Source of the DNA: Paraburkholderia antibiotica
Lineage (GTDB): Bacteria > Pseudomonadota > Gammaproteobacteria > Burkholderiales > Burkholderiaceae
DNA: 64,000 nucleotides
Reading direction: 5' to 3'
Assembly: GCF_012927125.1 (NCBI RefSeq)
Contig: NZ_JABBFZ010000019.1
Location: 62,001 to 126,000, forward strand
Position 1 is the first letter of the stretch; each line of letters starts with the position of its first letter. The position numbers and the translations under genes were made by a program. Under the pieces are notes generated by a model. It worked only from the letters and a program-made list of their open reading frames with translations. It did no database searches and was not told where the DNA came from. Below are positions 16,969 to 25,004 of the stretch, piece after piece.

Positions 16969-17874
16969 ATGAACACGACCGAACTCCCCGACCTGAAACT
17001 GCTGCAACTGTTCGATCTGCTCTACGACGTCCGCAGCGTCACGCGTGCCGCCGAGCAGCTCGGGCAAAGTCAGCCGACAGTCAGCATCTGGCTCGGGCGC
17101 CTGCGCGAGCATCTGCAGGACCCGTTGTTCATCCGCACGCCCGGCGGCATGGCGCCCACGCCGCAAGCCGATGCGCTGATCGGGCCGTGCCGGGAAATCC
17201 TCGAATCGCTGCGGCGCTTCACGGCGTGGGAAATCGCGTTCGACCCGGCCACGGCGAAGCGGCGTTTTCGCATCTGCATGACCGACGCGAGTCACATCAC
17301 ATTGCTGCCACGCATGCTCGCGCACGTTCGCGAACATGCACCGGGGATACGCCTGGAGGCGGCGAGGATTGACGGTAATACCGAGCGTGCGCTGGAATCC
17401 GGCGAGGCGGATCTCGCGATCGGCCATGTGCCGTGGCTCGGCGGCGGCATCTATCAGCAACAGCTGTATATGCAGGACTGGATTTGTCTGGCGAATCGCC
17501 GTCATCCGAGGCTACGCGCGAAGCTTGGCCTGAAGCAATATCGTGCGGAAAGTCATGTCGCGATTACCGCGGGAACCGGCGCGCAACTGCTCGAACAGGC
17601 ACTGACGCGCGAACATATCGAGCGCGACGTGGTGCTGGAATTGCCGGGCTTTCTGGGGCTTGGCGCGATCATCAGGAGTACCGATCTGATCGCCACGCTG
17701 CCGCGGCACATCGGCGAGACGCTGGCCGAAGTGAACGATCTCGCCATTCACACCTGCCCGGTTCCGGTCGACCGTTTTGCGGTCCGTCAGCATTGGCACG
17801 CGCGCTATCACCAGGAAGCGGGCAATCGCTGGTTACGGGCGATGGTGGTCCAGCTATTCGGCAATCCGACTTGA
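16969..17874 (+). CDS. LysR-family transcriptional regulator
   Basis: A 301-residue LysR regulator. The N-terminal winged helix-turn-helix (about 6-66) has VRSVTRAAEQLGQSQPTVSI as recognition region and DPLFIRTPGGMAPTPQA at its end. The remaining 210 residues form the periplasmic-binding-like effector domain. It is read divergently from the PanE-VOC-MaoC-CaiB-AroE operon over a 95-base gap that contains one clear dyad operator, so it probably activates that operon in response to a pathway metabolite and represses itself. Start ATG 16969. Confidence 0.92.
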   Translation: MNTTELPDLKLLQLFDLLYDVRSVTRAAEQLGQSQPTVSIWLGRLREHLQDPLFIRTPGGMAPTPQADALIGPCREILESLRRFTAWEIAFDPATAKRRFRICMTDASHITLLPRMLAHVREHAPGIRLEAARIDGNTERALESGEADLAIGHVPWLGGGIYQQQLYMQDWICLANRRHPRLRAKLGLKQYRAESHVAITAGTGAQLLEQALTREHIERDVVLELPGFLGLGAIIRSTDLIATLPRHIGETLAEVNDLAIHTCPVPVDRFAVRQHWHARYHQEAGNRWLRAMVVQLFGNPT

Positions 17875-17908
17875 CATGCAAGCAATCCCTTGCCTATATT
17901 AAAGGCAA
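17871..17908 (+). promoter_or_regulatory. Promoter and operator of the ArsR/SRPBCC operon
   Basis: A sigma-70-like promoter has TTGACA at 17871-17876 and TATATT at 17895-17900 (18-base spacing). The -10 lies inside an inverted repeat TTGCCT-N7-AGGCAA (17890-17908), and another TTGCCTAT copy follows at 17917. Binding by the downstream ArsR protein would block RNA polymerase. The -35 overlaps the LysR stop codon. Confidence 0.65.
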
Positions 17909-17932
17909 CAGATTCTTTGCCTATCGCCGCTC

Positions 17933-18268
17933 ATGGCCGAGCGCCCCGCCGACACCGACCTGCTCTTCAGAGCCCTCGCCGATCCGAGCCGCCGCAAGCT
18001 GCTCGATCTGCTGCATGCGCACGACGGCCAGACACTCAGCGAGCTATGCGAGCACCTCGAGATGACGCGGCAAGGCGTCACGCAGCATCTGGTGCTGCTG
18101 GAAGCGGCGAATCTCGTCGTCAGCGTACGCAGCGGCCGCGAGAAATTGCATTTCCTCAATCCGGTCCCGCTGCAGGAGATCTACGAGCGCTGGATTGCCA
18201 AGTTCGAAAAGCCGCGCCTCAAGGCGCTCTCGAATCTGAAACGACGCCTGGAGAAAGGCAATGACTAG
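17933..18268 (+). CDS. ArsR-family winged-helix regulator
   Basis: A 111-residue regulator consisting of one ArsR/SmtB winged helix: FRALADPSRRKLLDLLHAHD, then TLSELCEHLEMTRQGVTQHL as recognition helix and a basic wing. No pair of cysteines or histidines in the usual metal-sensing positions is visible, so it belongs to the subgroup paired with SRPBCC/AHSA1 proteins, not to metal sensors. The next gene overlaps by eight bases. The promoter carries a dyad at its -10, fitting autorepression. Confidence 0.9.
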   Translation: MAERPADTDLLFRALADPSRRKLLDLLHAHDGQTLSELCEHLEMTRQGVTQHLVLLEAANLVVSVRSGREKLHFLNPVPLQEIYERWIAKFEKPRLKALSNLKRRLEKGND

Positions 18269-18737
18269 ATCAACCTTCGTCTACGTGACCTATATCCGCA
18301 CCACGCCGGAGCAATTGTGGTCGGCCTTGACCAACGCGGAGTTCATGCAGCAGTACTGGTTCGGCATGCATTGCGAGAGCGAATGGGAAGCGGGCTCCAC
18401 GTGGAAGCTCGTGTCCGCCGCCGGGCAGATTTTCGATGCGGGCGAGATTATCGAGGCCGATCCGCCACGGCGTCTGGTGATCCGCTGGCAGCATCAGATT
18501 CGTCCCGAGTTGCAGGCCGAGGGCGATTCGCGCTGCACGATGGAGCTCGAACCGAGCGGCACCGCGGTCAAGCTGTCGATCACGCACACGATCGAGCGCG
18601 AGCCGTCGAAATTTATCGAGGCGGTGTCGGGCGGCTGGCCGAAGATCATGTCCAACCTCAAATCGCTGCTGGAAACGGGCGCGATTGCGTTGCAGGAAGC
18701 GTATCCGGCCAATAACGCTGGTGCCGCGAAACAGTGA
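18261..18737 (+). CDS. SRPBCC/AHSA1-like (START superfamily) protein
   Basis: A 158-residue helix-grip protein of the AHSA1/polyketide-cyclase-like SRPBCC superfamily: YIRTTPEQLWSALTNAEFMQQYW at the N-terminus, then WEAGSTWKL, PPRRLVIRWQH and a C-terminal helix with SGGWPKIMSNLKSLLETG, the latter very typical of this group. These proteins bind hydrophobic small ligands in a deep cavity; the ligand is not known. It overlaps the ArsR gene by eight bases, giving the common ArsR-SRPBCC operon. Confidence 0.88.
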   Translation: MTRSTFVYVTYIRTTPEQLWSALTNAEFMQQYWFGMHCESEWEAGSTWKLVSAAGQIFDAGEIIEADPPRRLVIRWQHQIRPELQAEGDSRCTMELEPSGTAVKLSITHTIEREPSKFIEAVSGGWPKIMSNLKSLLETGAIALQEAYPANNAGAAKQ

Positions 18738-18849
18738 GGCAGTGAGGGTGGGCGGCGGCACGCACTCAATGCGACCGCCGCAAACTTGTTAAGCGCCGGT
18801 GGAACCGGGTAGACGCCGGCAAACGCGCACACACTGCCGGCGTGAAGAA

Positions 18850-18880
18850 CCGCCATCTCCTTCCAGCCTGGCGGCTCTTT
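18850..18880 (+). terminator. Possible terminator after the ArsR/SRPBCC operon
   Basis: CCGCCA (18850-18855) pairs with TGGCGG (18869-18874), followed by CTCTTTT. The loop is 13 bases, so it is weak. A second dyad (ACGCCGGCA/TGCCGGCGT) lies just upstream. The region separates convergent genes. Confidence 0.4.
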
Positions 18881-18899
18881 TCAGCTGCACGAATGCCGC

Positions 18900-20492
18900 T
18901 CAATACCCAAGCGCGCAACCATCCTTGCGATGATCCGACGCGCCCATCAGCACGCCCTGCTCCCAGTCGATCCAGATCGCCTGCGAACCGCCAATCGCCG
19001 ACGACGGCTGCGCGAGCCTGAAGCCGCGTCCGCTCAATTCCGCGCAAACGGAAGCCGGCATCGTCGATTCGACCTCGACCGAGTCGGTACCCGGACGCGG
19101 GAAGATACGCGGCAAGTCCATCGCCGACTGCATATCCACGCCGTAATGCAGCACCTTCGACAGAAAATGCGCGTGCCCCATCGCCTGATAGTGACCGCCC
19201 ATCACGCCGAAGCTCATGCGCACGAGCCCACCTTGCGTGACCATGCCGGGAATGATCGTGTGCATCGGACGCTTGCGCGGCCCGATCGCATTCGGATGCC
19301 CCGCCTCGACGACGAAGCTCTGTCCGCGGTTATGCAACAGCACGCCCGTGCCCGGCGCCATCAGACCGCTGCCGAACGGATGGAACAGCGAGTTGATGAA
19401 GCTCACGCAGTTGCGGTCCTTGTCGACCACCGTGATGTACACAGTGTCCTTGTGTTCGACCGGCGTGAGCGGCGGCGCGGACGGCAACGCGCGCGCGAGG
19501 TCGATGCGGCCGCGCAGTTCGTCGGCAAGCGCATCGGACAGCAACCAGTCGACGTCGACCTTGCCGTGGCGCGAGTCGCCCAGCACCGCGTCGCGCACCG
19601 AGTACGCGAGCTTCGCCGCCTCGACCTCAAGATGGATGCGATCGGCGTCGAGCGGGTCGCCTTCGGCCGCGCACTTCTCGAGAATCTTCAGGATCATCAG
19701 CGCGATCACGCCCTGGCCCGCCGGCGGACACTCGACCACGTCGTAGCCGCGAAAGCTCGCGCGAATCGGCGTCACGTAGTCGCCGTGATAGTCGGCGAAA
19801 TCGTCGAGCGTGTGCAGGCCGCCGTGCGCGCGCAGATGCGCGACCATCTTTTCGGCGAGCGGACCGCGATAAAAAGCATCGCGGCCTTGCTCGGCGATCA
19901 GCCGCAGCGTGTTCGCCAGATGCGGCTGGCGATGCACCGTGCCCTGCGGCGGCGCGGCGCCATCCACCAGCATCGTCGCGCGTGCTTCGGCGTCGCGCGC
20001 GAGCGTGTCGACTTCGTGCGCCCAATCCGACGAGCTGCGCGGCGTGACCGCATAGCCTTCCTCCGCGTAGCGGATCGCCGGCGCGAAGATGTCGCGCAAC
20101 GGCAGGCGGCCGTGATCGCGATGCAGCGTGGTCCACGCATGCACCGCGCCGGGCACCGTCACCGCATGCGGCGAATGACGCTCGATCGCGTTCACACCCA
20201 ACTGCTGCAACCGCTCGACGCTCGCCTGTGCAGGCGCCCAGCCCGAACCGTCGTACGCGACGATGTCGTCGGTGCCGCCGCGCGAATACAGTGCAAAGCA
20301 GTCGCCGCCGACGCCGGTCGAGCCCGGCTCGACCACGCATTGCACCGCGCACGCGGCAAGCGCCGCATCCATCGCGTTGCCGCCAGCCGCTAGCACGTTG
20401 ACCGCCGCGAGCGTTGCGGCCGCATGCGACGTCGCCGCCATACCGTTGCGGGCGAACGCGAGCGAACGGCCGGGTTTCTCGAAGTTACGCAT
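18900..20492 (-). CDS. Gamma-glutamyltransferase family protein
   Basis: The 530-residue product is an N-terminal nucleophile hydrolase of the gamma-glutamyltranspeptidase family. The processing site is at EHKDT, making Thr350 the nucleophile and new N-terminus of the small subunit; VVEPGSTGVGGDCF (about 55-68) and GLMAPGTGVLLHNRG are family landmarks. No signal peptide is seen, unlike classical Ggt, so it is probably cytoplasmic. Start ATG 20492 has GGAG nine bases upstream. It follows an amino-acid ABC transporter and a GntR gene on the same strand, which suggests import and cleavage of a gamma-glutamyl or other amide-linked amino-acid compound. Confidence 0.9.
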   Translation of the reverse strand: MRNFEKPGRSLAFARNGMAATSHAAATLAAVNVLAAGGNAMDAALAACAVQCVVEPGSTGVGGDCFALYSRGGTDDIVAYDGSGWAPAQASVERLQQLGVNAIERHSPHAVTVPGAVHAWTTLHRDHGRLPLRDIFAPAIRYAEEGYAVTPRSSSDWAHEVDTLARDAEARATMLVDGAAPPQGTVHRQPHLANTLRLIAEQGRDAFYRGPLAEKMVAHLRAHGGLHTLDDFADYHGDYVTPIRASFRGYDVVECPPAGQGVIALMILKILEKCAAEGDPLDADRIHLEVEAAKLAYSVRDAVLGDSRHGKVDVDWLLSDALADELRGRIDLARALPSAPPLTPVEHKDTVYITVVDKDRNCVSFINSLFHPFGSGLMAPGTGVLLHNRGQSFVVEAGHPNAIGPRKRPMHTIIPGMVTQGGLVRMSFGVMGGHYQAMGHAHFLSKVLHYGVDMQSAMDLPRIFPRPGTDSVEVESTMPASVCAELSGRGFRLAQPSSAIGGSQAIWIDWEQGVLMGASDHRKDGCALGY

Positions 20493-20718
20493 AGAAACGT
20501 TCTCCAATCCGTTGAGAAGCGCGCGACATATCAGGGCTTCAATTCAATGCCTGATCGAACGCGCGCGCTTCGGGAAAAATGACGCCGCGCCGCACAGCCG
20601 TGGCGGCGACGGCCTTGACATGAGCGTTGGCAGCGACGGCGCAGCGCCAACGCGAACACACGGTCGAGCGCGGCTCAGCCGTGATTCAAGCGCGAATCAA
20701 CCGCGACTCAAGCGGCCA

Positions 20719-21531
20719 CTAAACCGACGACTCTGGCGCCAGCACCGGCGCGCTCTTCAACGTGCGGCGCAGGAACGCGCGCGTGCGCGCATGCGTCGGC
20801 GCGGTGAAGATCTGCTCGGGCGGCCCCTGCTCGATCAATTCGCCCTGGTCGAGCACGACCACGCGATGCGCAACCTCGCGAGCGAACTCCATCTCGTGCG
20901 TGACGACGACCATCGTCATGCCGTCGCGCGCGAGCTCCTTCATCACCTGCAGCACTTCGCCGACCGTCTCCGGATCGAGCGCGCTGGTCGGTTCATCGAA
21001 CAGCAGCACTTTCGGCTGCATCGCCAACGCGCGCGCAATCGCGACGCGCTGCTGCTGCCCGCCCGACAATTGCGACGGGTAATGATCCGCGCGATCCGCG
21101 AGGCCGACGCGCGCGAGCAGGCGTTTGGCCTGCTGCACCGCTTCGTCGCGCGACACTTTCAGCACGTGCACCGGCGCCTCGATCACGTTTTCGAGCGCGG
21201 TCATGTGCGGAAACAGATTGAAGCGCTGAAACACCATGCCGATGTCGCGACGTTGCCGCGCCAGCTCGCGCGCCGAGTCTCGCACCACCTTGCCGTCCGC
21301 GCGCTCGACGAAACCGAGCAGGCGACCATGCACGCGCACGCGGCCGGCGTCGAACGTTTCGAGCAGATTCAGGCAGCGAATGAAGGTGGTCTTGCCCGAG
21401 CCCGATGAGCCGATCAGCACCACCACCTCGCCTTTCTTCACGCTCAACGAAATACCGTTGAGCACCTTCGTCGCGCCGAACGACTTGTGAATGTCCGACG
21501 CTTCGATGATGACTTCGTCTGTCTGACTCAC
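20719..21531 (-). CDS. Polar amino-acid ABC transporter, ATP-binding protein
   Basis: A 270-residue ABC ATPase of the GlnQ/HisP type. Walker A GSSGSGKTTFIRCLN (about 37-51), signature LSGGQQQRVAIARAL and Walker B VLLFDEPTSALDPE are intact, and the H-loop is VVTHEME. The N-terminal IHKSFGATKVLNGISL is typical of polar amino-acid systems. Start is GTG 21531, one base after the permease stop. It energises uptake through the permease and binding protein encoded upstream on the same strand. Confidence 0.95.
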   Translation of the reverse strand: MSQTDEVIIEASDIHKSFGATKVLNGISLSVKKGEVVVLIGSSGSGKTTFIRCLNLLETFDAGRVRVHGRLLGFVERADGKVVRDSARELARQRRDIGMVFQRFNLFPHMTALENVIEAPVHVLKVSRDEAVQQAKRLLARVGLADRADHYPSQLSGGQQQRVAIARALAMQPKVLLFDEPTSALDPETVGEVLQVMKELARDGMTMVVVTHEMEFAREVAHRVVVLDQGELIEQGPPEQIFTAPTHARTRAFLRRTLKSAPVLAPESSV

Positions 21532-21532
21532 T

Positions 21533-22300
21533 TCAACGCCCTCTCAGAAGCTTCATGGTTTGCGCGCCGAACAGGCGGTTGCCCGACGACGCATGCGCTT
21601 CGCCGCGGCCATAGTGCGCCTCGAGGCGGCGCTGGACGAAGCCCCATAGCGTCGTCAGCAGCAGGAAGTAGATCGCGAGCACGAGGTATAGCTCGAACAC
21701 GCGGAAATTGACCGACGTGACCATCTGCGTGCTGAGCATCAGTTCCGGTACGCCGATCACGCTGACGAGCGTCGTGTTCTTCAGCATCACGTTGAACTCG
21801 TTGCCCATCGGCGGCACGATCACGCGCAGCGCCTGCGGCAGCACGATGCGCCGCATCAGCAGCGTCGAGGTCATGCCGAGCGAGCGCGATGCCTCGTACT
21901 GGCCGCGATCGACCGCGCTCAAGCCCGCGCGGATGATCTCGGCCATATACGCGGCCGAGTTCATGCCGAGCGCGAGCACCGCCGCCTGAATGTTGCCGGG
22001 CAGCGTGAACACGCCGAAGTCGAGATCGTGGAAGCGGAAGATGTCGGCGGCCGCGAATGCGGTATACAGAAACACGATCTGCACCAGCAGCGGCGTGCCG
22101 CGCACGACCCAGATGTAGCCGCGCGCGAGGTACTGCAGCGGCCGGCTCGGCGACAGACGCAACAGCGCAACGACCAGCCCGAGCGCGACGCCAAGCAGAA
22201 TCGCGCAGACGCTGATTCCGCAAGTCAGCCAGAGCCCATGCAGGTACGCCGGGCTCGGCGTCATCAGGAACTTGCGGAAAATCTCCCAGCTGAAGTTCAT
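21533..22300 (-). CDS. Polar amino-acid ABC transporter, permease
   Basis: A 255-residue HisM/GlnP-type permease with about five transmembrane helices. The N-terminal AYLHGLWLTCGISVCAILLGVAL opens the HEQRo-type domain, and NSAAYMAEIIRAGLSAVDRGQYEASRSLGM is the EAA loop that docks to the ATPase. Only one permease gene is present, so a homodimer is expected. It begins 13 bases after the binding-protein stop and ends one base before the ATPase start. Confidence 0.95.
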   Translation of the reverse strand: MNFSWEIFRKFLMTPSPAYLHGLWLTCGISVCAILLGVALGLVVALLRLSPSRPLQYLARGYIWVVRGTPLLVQIVFLYTAFAAADIFRFHDLDFGVFTLPGNIQAAVLALGMNSAAYMAEIIRAGLSAVDRGQYEASRSLGMTSTLLMRRIVLPQALRVIVPPMGNEFNVMLKNTTLVSVIGVPELMLSTQMVTSVNFRVFELYLVLAIYFLLLTTLWGFVQRRLEAHYGRGEAHASSGNRLFGAQTMKLLRGR

Positions 22301-22313
22301 GGCGTCATCCCGC

Positions 22314-23135
22314 TCAATAGCGTTCGTTTTCGAGCTTCCACTTGCCGAGCATCTGCGTATAGCGCTCGCTCTTCGTCAGCTCGGCGGTGGCCTTCGCGAC
22401 CGCGCCGGACAGCGGCTCGCCCTTGCGCGCGCCGATGCCGGTCGGCATCCGCGCAAAGCCGGTGACGGCCTCCTCGAACATGCTGCCGGACACCTTCTGG
22501 AATTGCGCGGCGCTTTCGGCGGTCGTGCCGTAGGCGTCGACCTGCTGTAGACGGAATGCCTGGAACGCGTCGGCGTCGGTGTTGTAGACGACGACGTTCA
22601 TCGGCGGCTTGTGCGCGGCGACGAGCTTGTCGTTTTCTTTTTCCAGCAGCGAGCGCATCGTCGAGCCGTTGATCACCGCGACCTTCTGGCCGGACAGGTC
22701 GTCGAGCGAATGAACCTTGCGCGGGTTGCCGCGCGGCACCATGATCGACTGGCTCGAATACATGTAGTCGATGATGTCGATGATCTCGCGCCGCTCCGGC
22801 TTGTCGAACAGCTGGCCGATGATCAGGTCGCACTGATGCGCCTTCAGCGCCGGAATCAGGCCACTGAACGGCACCACATGCCATTCGACCTTCAGATTGC
22901 CCATCGACTTCGCGACGTCACGCGCGATGTCGATCGAAAAGCCTTGCGGCTGCTGCTGCTCGTCATAGAACGCGAGCGGCGGTGCGTCCATGCTCGCGCA
23001 ATAGGTCAGCGTACCGTTCTTCAGCAGGCCCGCCGGCTGCGCCTGATCCGCGTACGTCATACCTGCGTGCAACAGCACGGAAACGCCGGCGCAAATGGCG
23101 GCGAAACGAAAGCGCGTGATCTTTGTTCCTGACAT
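22314..23135 (-). CDS. Polar amino-acid ABC transporter, periplasmic binding protein
   Basis: A 273-residue family 3 solute-binding protein. A Sec signal peptide covers residues 1-29 (AGVSVLLHAGMTYA). The mature lobe starts LLKNGTLTYCASMDAPPLAFYDEQ and continues with GFSIDIARDVAKSMG, the usual ligand-binding pattern, and ends KSERYTQMLGKWKLE. Start ATG 23135 has AGGAG seven bases upstream; upstream in-frame starts would bury the signal peptide. First gene after the GntR regulator, 94 bases away. The ligand is probably an amino acid or gamma-glutamyl derivative given the downstream transferase. Confidence 0.92.
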   Translation of the reverse strand: MSGTKITRFRFAAICAGVSVLLHAGMTYADQAQPAGLLKNGTLTYCASMDAPPLAFYDEQQQPQGFSIDIARDVAKSMGNLKVEWHVVPFSGLIPALKAHQCDLIIGQLFDKPERREIIDIIDYMYSSQSIMVPRGNPRKVHSLDDLSGQKVAVINGSTMRSLLEKENDKLVAAHKPPMNVVVYNTDADAFQAFRLQQVDAYGTTAESAAQFQKVSGSMFEEAVTGFARMPTGIGARKGEPLSGAVAKATAELTKSERYTQMLGKWKLENERY

Positions 23136-23229
23136 GGGCTTGCTCCTGTGGTGTTCTGTTTTGTCGTGGTGTGTCGTGGAATGTCGTGCCATGCGACCCG
23201 CGATCGCGCACGGCTGGCACAGCCGGCCG

Positions 23230-23913
23230 TCAATCGCGTGGTTTTGACGTGCCGAGCAACGCGAGCACGCGCGGCACCGTCGATTCGATGTGCTCGCGCA
23301 TGGCCTGCTCTGCAAGCTGTGGATCGCGGCTACGCAGCGCGTCGATCAGCAGCTGGTGGTAATCGCGCGCGCTCTTGCGTTTGAAGGTGGCCTGCTCGAT
23401 CCAGAGCCGCATCGGTCCTTCGATCAACGCGTAGAGCGAGCAGATCTGTTCGTAGAGGCGCGTGCGGCCGCTGATGCCGCACAGGTACTCGTGAAACGCG
23501 CAGTGACGCTGGATCCACAGATCGATGTCGTCGACCGAGGTGTCCATGTCGTCGAGCAGACGCGCGAGCGTGCGCAGATGCTCGTCCGTGCAACGCGGCG
23601 CGGCGACACGCATGGCGAGACCTTCGAGCGCGACGCGCATGTCGAAGATGTCTTCCAGCTCCTCGGCGCTCAGGCCGCGCACGATCGCGCCGCGATTCGG
23701 ACGCAGCACCACGAGGCCTTCCGCATGGAGCCGGCGCAGCGCTTCGCGCACCGGCATGCGGCTCATCGACAGCTCGGCCGCGATGGTCTCGGCGACGATC
23801 CGCTGGCCGGTCGCGAAGCGGCCTTGGGAAATCGCGTCGAACAGGTATCGATAGGCCGCCTGTTCGGCGGTCGTGCCGTGCTCGGCGCTTCGTGACGCGG
23901 CGGATGTCTGCAT
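23230..23913 (-). CDS. GntR-family (FadR/FCD) transcriptional regulator
   Basis: A 227-residue regulator with an N-terminal GntR winged helix (about 12-75; GQRIVAETIAAELSMSRMPV then REALRRLHAEGLVVLRPNRG) and a C-terminal all-helical FCD ligand domain (about 85-215, with DIFDMRVALEGLAM and FHEYLCGISG). ATG 23913 is preferred over GTG 23940. A 9-bp perfect dyad lies about 43 bases upstream, suiting autoregulation. It leads the ABC/gamma-glutamyltransferase gene set on the same strand and probably represses it until ligand binds. Confidence 0.92.
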   Translation of the reverse strand: MQTSAASRSAEHGTTAEQAAYRYLFDAISQGRFATGQRIVAETIAAELSMSRMPVREALRRLHAEGLVVLRPNRGAIVRGLSAEELEDIFDMRVALEGLAMRVAAPRCTDEHLRTLARLLDDMDTSVDDIDLWIQRHCAFHEYLCGISGRTRLYEQICSLYALIEGPMRLWIEQATFKRKSARDYHQLLIDALRSRDPQLAEQAMREHIESTVPRVLALLGTSKPRD

Positions 23914-23955
23914 GATTCGGTGGGAAAGGCGCAAGAACACGGAAGCAGGATACTT

Positions 23956-23979
23956 AAACTGGATTTTTGTATCCAGTTT
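23956..23979. promoter_or_regulatory. GntR operator candidate
   Basis: AAACTGGAT (23956-23964) and ATCCAGTTT (23971-23979) form a perfect 9-bp dyad with a 6-base spacer in the promoter region of the GntR gene. Confidence 0.65.
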
Positions 23980-24279
23980 TTCAAAAACAAATCAGGGAAT
24001 GTCCGGAGAGAAGGCCCGAACCTGGTGATTACCCTTGGCGGACGCTTACTGGCGGGAAGAGATAAGAGGTAACCGCGATGGCGGGGATCGCGGTCCACTG
24101 GTCAAGGCGTGAAAACGGAGTGGATGTCGCTCACGGCGTTGCACCGTGAGCGGTAGCGGTACGCGTATTGCTGCGTCCGCTCGGGTTGGCTGCGCGGAGG
24201 CGTTGTACTCCGCGCGCGACGGGTAGGCTGAGGCGCGCCCAGCGGCAAGCGCAACAACGCGCTCGCCGCGCGGCTTGCG

Positions 24280-24930
24280 CTACGGACGCCTGCGCAGCGT
24301 CTGATCGGCGTTCGGCGTGGCACCGACCTTTTCCAGCACGGCGACGGCCGTTTCGTTGCCTTGCAGGATCGCGTTCTGCAACGCGGTGCGCCCAAGCCGG
24401 TCGACGTGGTCAGGATTCGCGCCGTGCGCGACCAGCATCGGCAGCATGTCGAGCCGGCCGAACAGCGCGGCGAACGACAACGCGGTCTCGCCCGCATGGT
24501 TGGTCTGATCGATCGGGCAATGCGTATCGACGAGACGTTTCGCGATCGCGGTCTCGCCCTTGAACAACGCGCCCATCAGCGCGGTATTGCCGTGACGGTC
24601 GCCGATGCAGGGGTCGGCGCCCGCGCGCAGCAGATAGTCAAGCGCATCGGGCTGGCTGCGATACGCGGTCAGGATGACGGCCGTATAGCCTTCGGAGGTG
24701 GTCGTGTCGAGCGGATAGTGCGCATCGACGAGCGCCTGCAGAATATCGACGCGCCCCAGGCGGGCGGCGGCAAACCACGTGTCGTCGTAGCGATGCGGAT
24801 CGCCGGGTTGCGCGCTTTGCTGATCGGGCTGCGGCAGCGCGTCGGGAAGTCTGGGCTGCGCACAGCCGACAAGCACGGCGGCGCACGCAATCGCCAGCGG
24901 GCGAAAGATGGCGGTCTGGAATCGTTTCAT
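24280..24930 (-). CDS. Ankyrin-repeat lipoprotein
   Basis: A 216-residue product with a lipoprotein signal peptide (lipobox LVGC, Cys23) followed by four to five ankyrin repeats from about residue 48 (WFAAARLGRVDILQALVDAH, DALDYLLRAGADPCIGDRHG, GNTALMGALFKGETAIAKRL, GETALSFAALFGRLDMLPML, GRTALQNAILQGNETAVAVL). It lies 74 bases after a periplasmic catalase gene, an arrangement like katB-ankB in pseudomonads, where the ankyrin protein is needed for full catalase activity. A terminator stands between the two genes, so expression may be reduced relative to catalase. Start ATG 24930 puts the lipobox in place. Confidence 0.85.
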   Translation of the reverse strand: MKRFQTAIFRPLAIACAAVLVGCAQPRLPDALPQPDQQSAQPGDPHRYDDTWFAAARLGRVDILQALVDAHYPLDTTTSEGYTAVILTAYRSQPDALDYLLRAGADPCIGDRHGNTALMGALFKGETAIAKRLVDTHCPIDQTNHAGETALSFAALFGRLDMLPMLVAHGANPDHVDRLGRTALQNAILQGNETAVAVLEKVGATPNADQTLRRRP

Positions 24931-24960
24931 CGGGAAGTGCGCTGCGCGCGCGAGCGGTGA

Positions 24961-24993
24961 GAAAAAACGCGAAGGCCCCACGCGGCCTTCGCG
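24961..24993 (-). terminator. Terminator after catalase gene
   Basis: A 10-bp stem (24968-24977 with 24984-24993, 6-base loop) is followed on the minus strand by six T (A run 24962-24967). It lies between the catalase stop and the ankyrin gene start. Confidence 0.85.
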
Positions 24994-25004
24994 GCGCCCG
25001 TCGA

